From contig NZ_JACJQY010000006.1 of assembly GCF_014696925.1 (NCBI RefSeq), forward strand, positions 62,001 through 126,000: a DNA stretch of 64,000 bases. The letters run 5' to 3'. The notes beneath the pieces were generated by a model. That model worked only from the letters and a program-made list of their open reading frames with translations, did no database searches and had not been told where the DNA came from. Source of the stretch: Phormidium tenue FACHB-1050 (GTDB lineage Bacteria; Cyanobacteriota; Cyanobacteriia; Pseudanabaenales; Pseudanabaenaceae). The stretch's first letter is position 1. The number at the start of each line of letters is the position of its first letter. Both the position numbers and the translations under genes were made by a program. Shown here piece by piece: positions 51,302 to 60,519 of the stretch.

Positions 51302-52486
51302 TTAGATTGATTCTGACTTCTGCTGTGACCATAATCCTCCAATCAACCCCAATGCCAAAATAGCAGTGAAGTAAAATAATCCGATAAATCGAACTAGCAT
51401 CGGCGGGGCAATCCCTTCTACATCAATTTCTTGAATCACTTGGAATGATTGGAATTGACGGTTGCTAGTTGGACTAGGCGATACTTTAACTTCAACTTTG
51501 TGAGGTGCACCATCAAAAAATTGCTCTTGCCATGTCAGTAAACCCTTAGAATCAGCAACACCTTGATAGCCAAAAGCTACCCAGTTATTTTCTAGTTGTG
51601 TGGACTTAATCGCAACAATGACATCACTGACAGGCTGATTAGTTTTGCTGTCAGTGATTTTTGCTTGAAAAGCTGCCATTTGTCCAACTGTAGTGGATTT
51701 ATCTCCAGTTAGCTCCAGTCTTAGTCCTTGAGACTCGATTAAACCAGAATTATTAGCAGTAGATGTCTCTGACTCCATGCCTGACTGTGCTTTGACTAAT
51801 TCGGCATTGATATTAAAGAACAACAGGGCGGCGATCGCTAAAACAGTCACACCACTGAGAAGTAATCGAACTGGTTGCGGGGCAATTTCTCCAGCTTGAA
51901 TCTTAGTCTTTTTCCCACCACCGATAATCCAACCACCACCAAACCCGATCGCTAACAATACTGCAATAAGAACAGGAAAGTAGCGAAACTTCAAGGGATT
52001 TTCAGGAACTGTGAGATTTAAGGTCTGCTCAATTGGGGTAAACGCATCAGCTACAGTTGGATTGACATTGATCTTCAACTGATACTCACCGCGAATTGGA
52101 AAAACCTGTTGCACCAAAAACTCACCTGTAGGAGCATCTCCAACAATGTCTAACAGTTTTGTCCCCTCGACAATTGGAAAGTCTGTGGTAAACCAAGGTG
52201 TTGGTGCAGGAGTGAGGATTTGTAGATGAAACTGTGCATTCTGTAATGACTTACCTGCGGCATCTCGCGCCTGTAATTTTAACTGGACAGGTGAATCATA
52301 TTGCCCAGAGCCTAAGTATTTTGTGGCTTCTGCTTCTAATGGAGTCACTTGCGCGATCGGCGGCGCGGTCACTAATTGCACAGAGGGTTGGGATGATTGA
52401 GAAACCCCAATGAATGCGGTACTTGCGATAATGATGAAGCAGGTGAAGCCCATCAAAAATGTTGATAATTTAAACTTTGATAACAC
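51302..52486 (-). CDS. Uncharacterised membrane protein after CbtB
   Basis: 394 residues. GTG start at 52486, preceded by a perfect AGGAGG eight bases upstream. Layout: signal/TM (about 10-28), an extracytoplasmic beta-sandwich-like domain (LQARDAAGKSLQNAQFHLQI, YQLKINVNP), two central helices (FRYFPVLIAVLLAIGFGGGW and LLLSGVTVLAIAALLFF), a second beta domain (FQAKITDSKTNQPVSDVIVA) and a last TM. The family is not known to me. It follows CbtB by 34 bp under the same cobalamin riboswitch, so a role in cobalt uptake, perhaps replacing CbtA, is a reasonable inference. Confidence 0.7.
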   Translation of the reverse strand: MLSKFKLSTFLMGFTCFIIIASTAFIGVSQSSQPSVQLVTAPPIAQVTPLEAEATKYLGSGQYDSPVQLKLQARDAAGKSLQNAQFHLQILTPAPTPWFTTDFPIVEGTKLLDIVGDAPTGEFLVQQVFPIRGEYQLKINVNPTVADAFTPIEQTLNLTVPENPLKFRYFPVLIAVLLAIGFGGGWIIGGGKKTKIQAGEIAPQPVRLLLSGVTVLAIAALLFFNINAELVKAQSGMESETSTANNSGLIESQGLRLELTGDKSTTVGQMAAFQAKITDSKTNQPVSDVIVAIKSTQLENNWVAFGYQGVADSKGLLTWQEQFFDGAPHKVEVKVSPSPTSNRQFQSFQVIQEIDVEGIAPPMLVRFIGLFYFTAILALGLIGGLWSQQKSESI

Positions 52487-52520
52487 GATTAAAACCTCCT
52501 GTAAGTGCTGAACTCGAACA

Positions 52521-52709
52521 TTAATGACAACTCACTCCAAGTGTGTGATGTCGAAGCGAATGAACGGAGTCATGCACCGCAGGATAAGTTGTAAAGTAAA
52601 CCGACCAGATTATTAGCGCCCACAATACAACATATAAAGCTGCTTGTACTTGCACTGACATAACGAACTGCTCAGTCCGCCACCATATTGTTTGAACGGA
52701 ATTTTTCAT
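52521..52709 (-). CDS. cbtB: CbtB-type cobalt transporter subunit
   Basis: 62 residues with one membrane helix (AALYVVLWALIIWSVYF) and the CbtB-type C-terminus VHDSVHSLRHHTLGVSCH, rich in His. CbtB proteins are small predicted cobalt transporter subunits often regulated by cobalamin. Start is ATG at 52709, with GAGG upstream. A cobalamin riboswitch precedes it. The usual CbtA partner is not visible; a different membrane protein follows. Confidence 0.8.
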   Translation of the reverse strand: MKNSVQTIWWRTEQFVMSVQVQAALYVVLWALIIWSVYFTTYPAVHDSVHSLRHHTLGVSCH

Positions 52710-52744
52710 TTTGTACCTCGCAAATGAAATAAGAGTTTGAGATT

Positions 52745-52870
52745 GCTCATTAGCGGGTATTCTGACTAAAAAAGCTGATTACTTTTATTACAGTTGCGGG
52801 ACAGCGTTGGATTTGCACCAAACTTTCCCCGTCTCTTCTAGTGACTGTTATTCACTAGAACTGATAAGCA
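52745..52870 (-). ncRNA. Cobalamin riboswitch
   Basis: Read leftward, the core is GGGGAAAGTTTGGTGCAAAT followed by CCAACGCTGTCCCGCAACTGTAA, in part, and later AGTCAGAATACCCGC. These match the conserved GGTGNNAATCC, GCNGNCCC, CACTGTA-like and AGTCAGGATACC elements of cobalamin riboswitches. The 5' side has the pairing arms CTAGTGA and TCACTAG. It ends about 36 bp before the cbtB start, so it probably regulates translation or transcription of cbtB and the next gene, repressing them when cobalamin is ample. Confidence 0.9.
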
Positions 52871-52951
52871 TTTCAAACTATACCAGCATGAGTAATGAGT
52901 ATTTTGTGGAAGGAAAAAACTTAATGCTGCGTCTAAGGTATATCTAAAGTT

Positions 52952-53003
52952 GCGATCGCTCTAAAAATAGCCTCATAAATCAAATGCTTTTTAGAGCGAT
53001 CGC
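52952..53003 (-). terminator. Hairpin after lgt built on two HIP1 sites
   Basis: GCGATCGCTCTAAAAA and its exact complement TTTTTAGAGCGATCGC form a 16-bp stem around a 20-base loop. It lies 21 bp after the lgt stop and probably ends that transcript before the riboswitch. Confidence 0.6.
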
Positions 53004-53023
53004 TATGCAAGAGTCAGTATTTT

Positions 53024-53878
53024 TTATATTTGACTATCTTTTTGAGAAACTTTTTTGGAAACTGTGTCGGGAAACCGTCGCCGCAATCCGTATAGCCAAA
53101 CTAAACCCGCAATACCTAATGCGATCGCCACAAGACTGATAATTTGAGCAGTACGCAGTGATCCAACCATTAGGCTATCTGTCCGCAACCCTTCAATCCA
53201 AAAGCGCCCTAGACTATAGGCGATCGCATAAGTCATGGTTAACGTCCCAGTTCTGATTTTGGGAAATCTGAAGAATAGAAACATCAGGATCGCAAACACA
53301 CCCATATTCCAGACTGATTCATATAGAAATGTGGGATGGAAGTATGACTCGCTTGCAAATTCAGGGGGACGGCGATCAATGGGAATAAATAATTTCCAAG
53401 GGAGATCGGTGGGTCGACCAAAAGCCTCAGAATTAAAGAAATTGCCCCAACGCCCGATCGCTTGACCTAAAATCAGCGCAGGCATAATAATATCCGCCAT
53501 TAACCATGCTGAGATTTTTTGACGTTGACAAAAAATAATTGTGGCAACTGCACCGCCAATAATTGCACCATGAATCGCGATGCCGCCTTCCCAAATTGCA
53601 AAAGCCTTATAAGGTTGATTTTGGAAACGTTGCCATTCAAATAAAACATAATATAGACGGGCGCAGGGAATAGCGCCAACTATTAGCCAAATTACGAGAT
53701 TGCCGACCACATCTGGCTCGATACCACGTTTTTTTGCAAGGTTTTGGGCTAATAATGTGCCGATAATAACTGCGGAGGCAATCAACATTCCGTACCAACG
53801 GATCGAAAGTGATCCGATTCCAAAAGCGATCGGACCTGGAGATGTAAACTCAAATGCAAATGGTAAGAAGTTAAGCAT
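53024..53878 (-). CDS. lgt: Prolipoprotein diacylglyceryl transferase
   Basis: 284 residues from ATG at 53878 ([11 protein letters not shown]); an in-frame start at 53926 would add an unlikely leader crossing a terminator. Seven membrane helices. [15 protein letters not shown] and [16 protein letters not shown] are Lgt hallmarks, and [13 protein letters not shown] and [15 protein letters not shown] also match. It transfers diacylglycerol from phosphatidylglycerol to the lipobox Cys of exported lipoproteins, an essential envelope step. It follows the VKOR gene but is separated by a terminator. Confidence 0.93.
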   Translation of the reverse strand: MLNFLPFAFEFTSPGPIAFGIGSLSIRWYGMLIASAVIIGTLLAQNLAKKRGIEPDVVGNLVIWLIVGAIPCARLYYVLFEWQRFQNQPYKAFAIWEGGIAIHGAIIGGAVATIIFCQRQKISAWLMADIIMPALILGQAIGRWGNFFNSEAFGRPTDLPWKLFIPIDRRPPEFASESYFHPTFLYESVWNMGVFAILMFLFFRFPKIRTGTLTMTYAIAYSLGRFWIEGLRTDSLMVGSLRTAQIISLVAIALGIAGLVWLYGLRRRFPDTVSKKVSQKDSQI

Positions 53879-53925
53879 TAGAAATGATGTTGTGTGAAGT
53901 TGAAACAAGAATCTATTCAAAAACA

Positions 53926-53949
53926 AAAAATGCTATAAACAGCATTTTT
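53926..53949 (-). terminator. Intrinsic terminator after the VKOR gene
   Basis: Read leftward: AAAAATGCT, loop GTTTAT, AGCATTTTT, then TGTTTTTG. A short stem with a U-rich tail lies 6 bp after the VKOR stop and upstream of lgt. Confidence 0.7.
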
Positions 53950-53954
53950 GAGCG

Positions 53955-54995
53955 TTAATGATCAGGCAGCATATAAAGGAAGTTACGATCGCCTTGATAG
54001 CCTGACAAATCAGCAAGCTTTTGAAGTGTTTGCTCACCCTGATAAAACTTGCCATTGATATCCCATGTAGGTACTGTCTGAATTTTGGCTGCTTCACATA
54101 ATTGAGGTTGAGCATTCTTTCCATCGGGTAAGCATTCAATCCAATTCAATTCAGCTAAAGCTTCTTTGCCAAATAATTGCTTTTGCTTGTAGCAATGAGG
54201 ACAGGTATAGAGGACATACATCTTTGCGCCTATTTGCTTGAGATGCTTTGCTAGGGCAATTTCGGCAGCACCTGAAGTTGTCGTAACTTCCCATCCTATT
54301 CCCCGTTTAGGTCTTGCTGTTGGTGATTGGATGATTTGTTTCCCTGTGACGGCATCAACGGGTAAAGTCGCACTAGCGATCGGTTTATTCACACTTCCAT
54401 AAACAACAAATGTACCAACAATAGTAAGAGTGGCGATGAGCGCACCTGTGAAGAATAATTTTCCGATGTCTTCCCATTTGCGACCAATGACCGATAACAC
54501 AAATAGACTGGTAGATAGAAGCGCAGAAGCGATGCAATAAACACAAGCTGCCTGAATTACCGTAACTAACAAATAAATCAAGTAGCCACTAAATATCATC
54601 ATGGCAGTACCACCCATAAAGAGTAGTAATCCTGTCCAGTTATCTAGCTTAGTACGAAGTTCTTTTTGTTCCTGCTTAACCAATAAGGGCGCGATCGCAA
54701 AAGCAATCATACTGGCATATCCCAAGCAACCAAACAGAGATAGCGGCAAGCCAAAAATTTTGGCATAGGGAGAAGTAAGCACGACATCGCAGGCATTGGT
54801 CGGGCAGGCGACCGATGATTGGGAAAAACTGACAAAGGTTAGATAGGCAGTAATAACCACTCCTAACGTGGAAATACCGGCCATAATCGGGCGTTGATAT
54901 CGCTGTAACCAACTATGCGATCGCTGTTGCTTGCGGAGTTCTTTGACTTTTTGAGCGGTGGATGAGATGGTCTCTTCAGGAATGTTTTCGTTCAT
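53955..54995 (-). CDS. VKOR-thioredoxin fusion for disulphide formation
   Basis: 346 residues. About five membrane helices make a VKOR domain (residues 35-185) with ACPTNACDVV (loop Cys pair) and the active-site AACVYCIASA. After a linker, a thioredoxin-like domain (about 250-346) has MYVLYTCPHCYKQK and QTVPTWDIN. Cyanobacterial VKOR-Trx fusions oxidise periplasmic or lumenal cysteines using quinone. The TPR gene lies 32 bp upstream, same strand. Start is ATG at 54995. Confidence 0.92.
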   Translation of the reverse strand: MNENIPEETISSTAQKVKELRKQQRSHSWLQRYQRPIMAGISTLGVVITAYLTFVSFSQSSVACPTNACDVVLTSPYAKIFGLPLSLFGCLGYASMIAFAIAPLLVKQEQKELRTKLDNWTGLLLFMGGTAMMIFSGYLIYLLVTVIQAACVYCIASALLSTSLFVLSVIGRKWEDIGKLFFTGALIATLTIVGTFVVYGSVNKPIASATLPVDAVTGKQIIQSPTARPKRGIGWEVTTTSGAAEIALAKHLKQIGAKMYVLYTCPHCYKQKQLFGKEALAELNWIECLPDGKNAQPQLCEAAKIQTVPTWDINGKFYQGEQTLQKLADLSGYQGDRNFLYMLPDH

Positions 54996-55027
54996 AATTT
55001 CTAATTCAGATTTGATTAATAAATTGA

Positions 55028-56098
55028 CTATTTGAGATCTTTAATGGCTGCTTGGACTTCGTTTATAGCTTTAAGATCACCTAGGCGGGTATATAGTTCT
55101 TCTGCCCGTTGAAATGACATCACAGCCTCTTGGTTACGCTTTTGTTGTGCCAAGATTTTACCCATATTAAAGTGGGCAAGGGCATCTTCAGGATTGTTTT
55201 TGATGATTTCACGGTAGGTAATGATTGCCATAGAAAGTCTGTTTTGCCCAGTATATAAAGTTGCGATTACTTGTTGTATAAGGGGATTGGGTCTAAGTTT
55301 GGCAGCAGTCTGATAAAAACCAATAGCTTCATCTAATTTGCCTTGTGTAGTTAGAGCTTGGGCGAGCATTAAATTTGTTTCAAGATGACGAGGATTAATT
55401 TTAAGAATCTGCTGATACCTTGCGATCGCCTCTTCTGTTGTAATCTTTGCGCGGTCTAAACTTACGCTAGTAAATAGAACATCTGGATTTGTGGGGGCAA
55501 GGCGCACAGCTTTGGCATAAATATCTGAGGCAGCTTGGATGTTCTGCTGCTTTTCAAAAACATGACCTAGATCAAGATATGCTTTCACATTGCTTGGAGC
55601 AATGGTAATCAGTTGTTGATATGCTCTAGCCGCATTTGCAAGATCATTTTGACTATCGAAAATATAGCCAATACTTTGATAAGCATCAATATTTTTAGGA
55701 TCGATGGCGATCACCCGCTGATAAAATCCCAATGCTTCTGTAAAGTTTTTCTGCTGTGTGTATATGAAACCTAGACCAATTAGAGATTTTACATCTTTGT
55801 TATCTAAACGGATGGCTTGTTGAAATGCGGCGATCGCCTCTGGAAACTTACTTTGTTGGGTAAACAGAAAGCCAATACTTGCTTGAATTTTGGCATTTTT
55901 AGATTCGATGGTGGCGGCTAGTTGATAGTCAGCTAATGCACTGGCTATATCCTTTTTATCCCACAACTCTTTACCATGTTTGACTAAATCTGTAACCCTA
56001 GGCTTAGTTTTGTCTGATGGCGAGATTACGTGGGAAAACGCTGCCGTATTCCCAGACATTAAAAACACAAAAAAAGTAATGAATATCTTTTTGAACAT
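55028..56098 (-). CDS. Exported TPR-repeat protein
   Basis: 356 residues. Signal peptide ITFFVFLMSGNTAAFSHV-like, then eight or so tetratricopeptide repeats (AIAAFQQAIRLDNKDVKSLI, ALGFYQRVIAIDPKNIDAYQ, and similar) up to the C-terminus. TPR proteins are scaffolds; the partner here is unknown. It precedes the VKOR gene by 32 bp and may be co-transcribed, which would suit periplasmic assembly of cysteine-containing metal proteins. Start is ATG at 56098. Confidence 0.85.
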   Translation of the reverse strand: MFKKIFITFFVFLMSGNTAAFSHVISPSDKTKPRVTDLVKHGKELWDKKDIASALADYQLAATIESKNAKIQASIGFLFTQQSKFPEAIAAFQQAIRLDNKDVKSLIGLGFIYTQQKNFTEALGFYQRVIAIDPKNIDAYQSIGYIFDSQNDLANAARAYQQLITIAPSNVKAYLDLGHVFEKQQNIQAASDIYAKAVRLAPTNPDVLFTSVSLDRAKITTEEAIARYQQILKINPRHLETNLMLAQALTTQGKLDEAIGFYQTAAKLRPNPLIQQVIATLYTGQNRLSMAIITYREIIKNNPEDALAHFNMGKILAQQKRNQEAVMSFQRAEELYTRLGDLKAINEVQAAIKDLK

Positions 56099-56217
56099 AA
56101 ATTAGATGAAATTTATTTAAGAACTTTAGTTAATAAGTAGATACGCCAAAGAGAAGTTAACACTTTTAATAAAAGTTTTTAACAAACATCAATTGGCTCA
56201 TACAAGAGTAATAGGTA

Positions 56218-58164
56218 CTATTTTAAAACTCTGGACGCATTGGCGATCGCCAACAAAGCCATACCGACATCGGCAAAAATCGCTTCCCACATATTCGCCA
56301 CACCAAAGGAGCCAAGGACAATGAATAATCCCTTGATTCCCATAGCTAGGTAGATATTTTGAAGGACGATGCGGTGCGTTTTTTGTCCGATGGCGATCGC
56401 TTCAGATACCTTAGAAGGAGCATCAGTCATAAGCACCACATCCGCAGTCTCAATCGCTGCATCAGAACCCAATCCACCCATAGCAATCCCAACATCAGAT
56501 CTAGCGAGAACAGGAGCGTCATTGATGCCATCACCGACAAAGGCAACTTTCTCTCCCTTTTTGACATTTTTTAAGAGCTTGTTGAGGACATCAACTTTCC
56601 CTTCAGGTAAGAGATCAGCGTAGTAGCTATTTACGCCTAAACGTTCGGCAATAATCTTTGCCACACTGTCGCGATCGCCTGTGAGCATGACTGTATGAAT
56701 GCCCTGTTGTTTTAGTGATCGGATTGCCTGATCTGCATCATCTTTGAGTTCGTCAGCAATCTGAATATAGCCAGCATAAACATGGTCAATTGCTAGATGT
56801 ACAATTGTGCCTTTATTGGAAGGAATTGTGTAAGCAATTTTTTCGCGTTGTAAAAAGCGTTCATTACCCGCAAAGATAGTTTGATTGTTAATCTGCGATC
56901 GAACACCATGACCAGCAATCTCTTCAAACTCACCAATATCAGACAGATCAGGAGCTTTCCCGTATGCTTCCAGAATCGACTTGGCAACAGGATGATTCGA
57001 TCTCGCTTCTACTTTTGCGGCAATCTCTAGTAGTTCTGATTCTGTAAATCCATTGCTAGGAGCAATCTTAGCCACCTTAAAGTTGCCTTGAGTTAAAGTT
57101 CCTGTTTTATCAAAAGCAACTACCTTCACCGCCGCTAAGGTATCTAGGAAGGTTGACCCCTTAACCAAAATGCCACGCTTCGCTGCACCACCAACACCCC
57201 CGAAATATCCTAATGGAATACTAATCACCAAACCACAAGGACAGGAAATCACCAGAATAACTAAGGCTCGATAGAACCATTCGGCTTGCGTCGCCCCTTG
57301 CATTACCAATGGTGGAATCGTTGCCACTGCTAAAGAGATAAACACCACAATCGGCGTATAGATTCGAGCAAACTGCGTGATAAATTTCTCGGTTTCCGCC
57401 TTCTGACTACTGGCATTTTCGACTAAATCGAGAATCTTGGAAATTGAAGACTCACCATAAACCTTGGTCACGCGCACAGTGAGATATCCTGTCTCATTGA
57501 TCATGCCCGATAAAACCGTATCGCCAATGCCAACAGCACGAGGGACAGATTCTCCCGTCAGCGCCGCCGTATTTAGTTGAGCATTACCTGCAATGACTTC
57601 ACCATCAAGGGGGATTTTCTCTCCTGCTTTGACGATGATTACTTCACCTACAGATACAGATTCTGGAGAAATTTGCTCCACACCTGACTCGGTTTGACGA
57701 AAAGCGACATCGGGACGAACTTCTAAAAGAGACTTGATTGATCGCCGCGAATTGCCGATCGCCATGTCTTGAAACAATTCACCGATTTTGTAAAACAGCA
57801 TGACCGCAACTGCTTCAGGTAATTTGTGAATGGCAAATGCGCCTACTGTAGCGATCGTCATTAAGAAATTCTCATCAAAGAAGCGACCACGCAGAATATT
57901 TCTTCCCGCAATTTTGAGAACGCTCCATCCACTCAGTAAGTAGGCAACTGTGAATATCGCATGATCTACTACCCAATAGTTCATCTCATGTAATCGCTCT
58001 TCAAAAATGAGACCAATTGCGAATAGCACAATTGTCGCTCCAACTGCGATCACTTCTCTCTTGATTCCTGAAGAGTCATCACCATGACTATGATCATGGT
58101 CGTGATCATGATCAGACTTCTTAGAATTTTTAGGCTCATTATCACCGCAACAACTTTTTGCCAT
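56218..58164 (-). CDS. P1B-type Zn/Cd-exporting ATPase
   Basis: 648 residues from ATG at 58164 (MAKSCCGDNEP); an upstream TTG at 58188 would overlap the operator. N-terminus with CC and a His/Asp cluster (DHDHDHDHSHGDD) for metal capture. Transport site ISCPCGLVISIPLG, phosphorylation DKTGTLTQG, hinge VAFVGDGINDAPVL and terminal DVGMALLAIANASRVLK with the Asp of Zn/Cd pumps. It exports Zn, Cd or Co to the periplasm. An SmtB-type palindrome at 58180 precedes it and an ArsR-family regulator gene is upstream, same strand. Confidence 0.9.
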   Translation of the reverse strand: MAKSCCGDNEPKNSKKSDHDHDHDHSHGDDSSGIKREVIAVGATIVLFAIGLIFEERLHEMNYWVVDHAIFTVAYLLSGWSVLKIAGRNILRGRFFDENFLMTIATVGAFAIHKLPEAVAVMLFYKIGELFQDMAIGNSRRSIKSLLEVRPDVAFRQTESGVEQISPESVSVGEVIIVKAGEKIPLDGEVIAGNAQLNTAALTGESVPRAVGIGDTVLSGMINETGYLTVRVTKVYGESSISKILDLVENASSQKAETEKFITQFARIYTPIVVFISLAVATIPPLVMQGATQAEWFYRALVILVISCPCGLVISIPLGYFGGVGGAAKRGILVKGSTFLDTLAAVKVVAFDKTGTLTQGNFKVAKIAPSNGFTESELLEIAAKVEARSNHPVAKSILEAYGKAPDLSDIGEFEEIAGHGVRSQINNQTIFAGNERFLQREKIAYTIPSNKGTIVHLAIDHVYAGYIQIADELKDDADQAIRSLKQQGIHTVMLTGDRDSVAKIIAERLGVNSYYADLLPEGKVDVLNKLLKNVKKGEKVAFVGDGINDAPVLARSDVGIAMGGLGSDAAIETADVVLMTDAPSKVSEAIAIGQKTHRIVLQNIYLAMGIKGLFIVLGSFGVANMWEAIFADVGMALLAIANASRVLK

Positions 58165-58179
58165 GCATACCTCTGAATG

Positions 58180-58197
58180 ATTGAACAACTATTCAAT
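58180..58197. promoter_or_regulatory. SmtB/ZiaR-type operator before the P-ATPase gene
   Basis: ATTGAA CAACTA TTCAAT, a perfect 6-bp-arm palindrome with the TGAACA...TTCA look of SmtB/ZiaR sites. It begins 16 bp before the ATG, where a bound repressor would block transcription or initiation. The regulator at 58312 is the expected binder. Confidence 0.6.
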
Positions 58198-58241
58198 AGA
58201 TTAGCAAAGAATTTAATTTATAGCCAGTATTGTTAAAATAT

Positions 58242-58290
58242 AAAGCCCAGAAGAGAAACGGCGCGAAGCGCCGTTTCTCTTCTGGGCTTT
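58242..58290. repeat. 49-bp perfect palindrome with GGCGCGAAGCGCC apex
   Basis: Arms AAAGCCCAGAAGAGAAAC and complement around GGCGC GAA GCGCC. It lies 21 bp after the regulator gene stop and probably terminates it. The arms are unrelated to those at 51,198, while the apex is identical. Confidence 0.8.
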
Positions 58291-58311
58291 TGGGCAAAAA
58301 ATCAATAAACT

Positions 58312-58707
58312 TTACAATTCGCCCTCTTTTAAATGGTCTGCGACTTCTCGATAAAGATTAACTATATGCTTGTCTGCAAGGCTGTAGTAAACATTACGCC
58401 CTTCCTTACGGTAAGTTACCAATCTAGCCGATCTCAAAATTCGCAGTTGATGAGACACCGCAGAATCGCTCATTTTCATAGCTATAGACAAATCACAAAC
58501 ACATAACTCTTGTCCTGCAAGAGCAGATATGAGACGCAATCGGTGAGGATCAGACAGCACTGCAAAAAAATCTGCCATTTGTTGTGCTTCTTTGGACGAG
58601 AATATCTCAGACTGACAAGCAACCACCTTATCTAAATGCACCAGATGAATCTCACAGTTTGGTGCATCATCAGTTGTTATAGGCTGTGTTTTCGACTTGG
58701 CTGGCAT
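58312..58707 (-). CDS. ArsR/SmtB-family metal sensor repressor
   Basis: 131 residues. Winged helix with recognition helix SDSAVSHQLRILRSARLV. Metal sites: ELCVCDL (CxC, alpha3-type site, with a further N-terminal Cys at VACQS) and DKHIVNLYREVADHLKE (alpha5 D-x-H...H-x-x-E). The combination resembles ZiaR, which senses zinc using both sites. It should repress the P-ATPase gene just downstream until Zn or Cd binds. Start is ATG at 58707, 11 bp after a palindrome resembling a Fur-family site. Confidence 0.9.
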   Translation of the reverse strand: MPAKSKTQPITTDDAPNCEIHLVHLDKVVACQSEIFSSKEAQQMADFFAVLSDPHRLRLISALAGQELCVCDLSIAMKMSDSAVSHQLRILRSARLVTYRKEGRNVYYSLADKHIVNLYREVADHLKEGEL

Positions 58708-58718
58708 GGCAATAAAAA

Positions 58719-58735
58719 TTGATAATCATTTTCAA
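58719..58735. promoter_or_regulatory. Fur/Zur-like palindrome before the repressor gene
   Basis: TTGATAATCATTTTCAA, symmetric at seven of eight pairs, close to the TGATAAT-N-ATTATCA style of Fur-family boxes. It lies 11 bp upstream of the ArsR-family ATG. It might be bound by Zur, by Fur, or be an unusual self-operator. Confidence 0.4.
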
Positions 58736-58789
58736 CTTTAATCTTACCAGAGCCTTATTTTTACTTTGAACCTTAATTTAGTCCTTAAG

Positions 58790-60274
58790 CTATGCTTGCA
58801 TATCCACAAGCCCCATCATGCCAAGATCTTCATGGTCAAGTATATGACAGTGATATACTGTTTTTCCTACAAAATCGCGGAACGGAATCCGAATCCGTAC
58901 TGTTTCCTTAGCGCGAACACGCAGAGTATCTTCCCATGCTTGATAGGGATCGGGTTTGCCATTGCGATCGATTACTTGGAAAGGATTTGTATGCAAATGA
59001 AACGAGTGTTCCATCCCATCGGGATCTACGTTTGCAATCTCCCAATCTTCAGTAGTTCCCAATTTTACGGTGGCATCCACTCGATTCATATCAAAGGTTT
59101 TGCCATTAAATAGAAATGTCATTTGCATCCCCATTCCTGTCCCCATTGCCATCGACATTTCAATGCGGCGAGTTTTGACTGGTTGAGGTAATATTTCAAC
59201 GGGAATGAGTTTTTGTGGTAATGGGAGGGGCTTTGCTAGTGCGTCTTTATAGGTAATCGTAGCGATAACTTGAGTTGCATTAGCTTCTGTTATACGATTG
59301 CCCATCATCATGCCGCCGTTATTCATGCCTCCCATCATCGCTAATCCACCGCGATCGTAAGGTAAATTTAGCAATCGATATTGTTTGGGAGTGCGATCGC
59401 CCCGAACTAATACTTCTGCGCGTTCACCGGGGGATAACAGTAGTTCTTTTAGCTCGACAGGTTCGGCGATCGCACCACCGTCAGTAGCAATCAAATAAAA
59501 CGGATGATCTTCGAGACTGAGACGATAAAAACGAGATGTTGAAGCATTGATCATCCGCAAGCGCAACAAACCGCCAGAGGCTAAAGAGAATGTGGGATTT
59601 ACTTGTCCGTTAACGGTAAGAATTGAGCCTTCCCGTCCGCGCATAACGTCCATATGATTAGGGACAGGAATTTTGCCATTTGCATCAAGTGCAAAATCTT
59701 TCAAAAATAAAAACTCTTCTTTAGCGGCTCGGATTTCGGGAATATCATCCAATGCACCACGCACAATAAAGATACCTCCCAATCCGCCAAACACTTGTTC
59801 TGCAACCGTTTCATGTATGTGGGGATGATAGAAAAATGTTCCTGCAGGATGATTTTTTGGCAGAGTAAATTCATAAATCTCGGTTGCGCTGGGCGGAACG
59901 GAAAGAAAGATATTGTCAGCTTTTCCAGTCGGTGGAATGTGCAGCCCATGATAGTGGAGATTTGTAGCTTGGGATAGCTTGTTGGTAAAATGGATGCGTA
60001 CAGAGTCCCCAGCTTTTGCTTCTAATCTTGGTCCTGGAATTTGTCCGTTATAGGTCAATAAGTTGCCCTGCTGTTGCCCCAATTTGATGAGACTGGGACG
60101 TGCTTCTAAAGCCACATCTAATAAACCGTCGGGATTAGTTGTAAATACTTCAGCACCATTAGTTTTTTGAGTAAGTTGCCTTGAGGTACTAGCCCAACTG
60201 CATTGGGTTAATAGTACAGATCCAGTAGCACCAGCACTAAGGGAGAGAAACCTACGTCGATTAATGGAATTCAT
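58790..60274 (-). CDS. Three-domain multicopper oxidase (CueO-like)
   Basis: 494 residues. Tat signal NRRRFLSLSAGA. Copper ligands: LHYHGLHIPP, FFYHPHIHETV, HSFHLHTNPFQ and YHCHILDHEDLGMMG, the full set for type 1, 2 and 3 copper in the CueO/laccase layout. Met-rich stretches (MMGGMNNGGMMMG and MSMAMGTGMGMQM) recall the CueO copper-binding insert. It likely oxidises Cu(I) or other metal ions in the periplasm. It is divergent from an RND pump, across a 245-bp region with two TTTCAT-type boxes, one facing each gene. Confidence 0.92.
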   Translation of the reverse strand: MNSINRRRFLSLSAGATGSVLLTQCSWASTSRQLTQKTNGAEVFTTNPDGLLDVALEARPSLIKLGQQQGNLLTYNGQIPGPRLEAKAGDSVRIHFTNKLSQATNLHYHGLHIPPTGKADNIFLSVPPSATEIYEFTLPKNHPAGTFFYHPHIHETVAEQVFGGLGGIFIVRGALDDIPEIRAAKEEFLFLKDFALDANGKIPVPNHMDVMRGREGSILTVNGQVNPTFSLASGGLLRLRMINASTSRFYRLSLEDHPFYLIATDGGAIAEPVELKELLLSPGERAEVLVRGDRTPKQYRLLNLPYDRGGLAMMGGMNNGGMMMGNRITEANATQVIATITYKDALAKPLPLPQKLIPVEILPQPVKTRRIEMSMAMGTGMGMQMTFLFNGKTFDMNRVDATVKLGTTEDWEIANVDPDGMEHSFHLHTNPFQVIDRNGKPDPYQAWEDTLRVRAKETVRIRIPFRDFVGKTVYHCHILDHEDLGMMGLVDMQA

Positions 60275-60380
60275 ATACTTTTGTTCGGGCTATGAGCTAG
60301 GAACTAATGGCATAGAGACTTGATTGAAGAGGGTAATGTATCTCTAGTCATTACTTTTATATCTAGTTTGACTTGGCACA

Positions 60381-60397
60381 ATGAAATCAGTATGAAA
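60381..60397 (-). promoter_or_regulatory. TTTCAT-N5-TTTCAT box facing the CueO-like gene
   Basis: Read leftward: TTTCAT ACTGA TTTCAT, exact half-sites, 107 bp before the oxidase ATG. Confidence 0.6.
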
Positions 60398-60449
60398 TCT
60401 CCTGTTTGCTTACAAACCTTAATAAAGTGAAAGCTAATGATTCAGTTAA

Positions 60450-60466
60450 TTTCATAGTGGCTTCAT
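60450..60466 (+). promoter_or_regulatory. TTTCAT-type box facing the RND pump gene
   Basis: TTTCAT AGTGG CTTCAT, one mismatch, 54 bp before the ATG at 60520; TATGAT follows about 13 bp after it as a possible -10. Confidence 0.55.
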
Positions 60467-60519
60467 AATTCTATGAAAGTATGATTTGAGTTCTAATTTG
60501 CTGTAATAATTAAATCACC

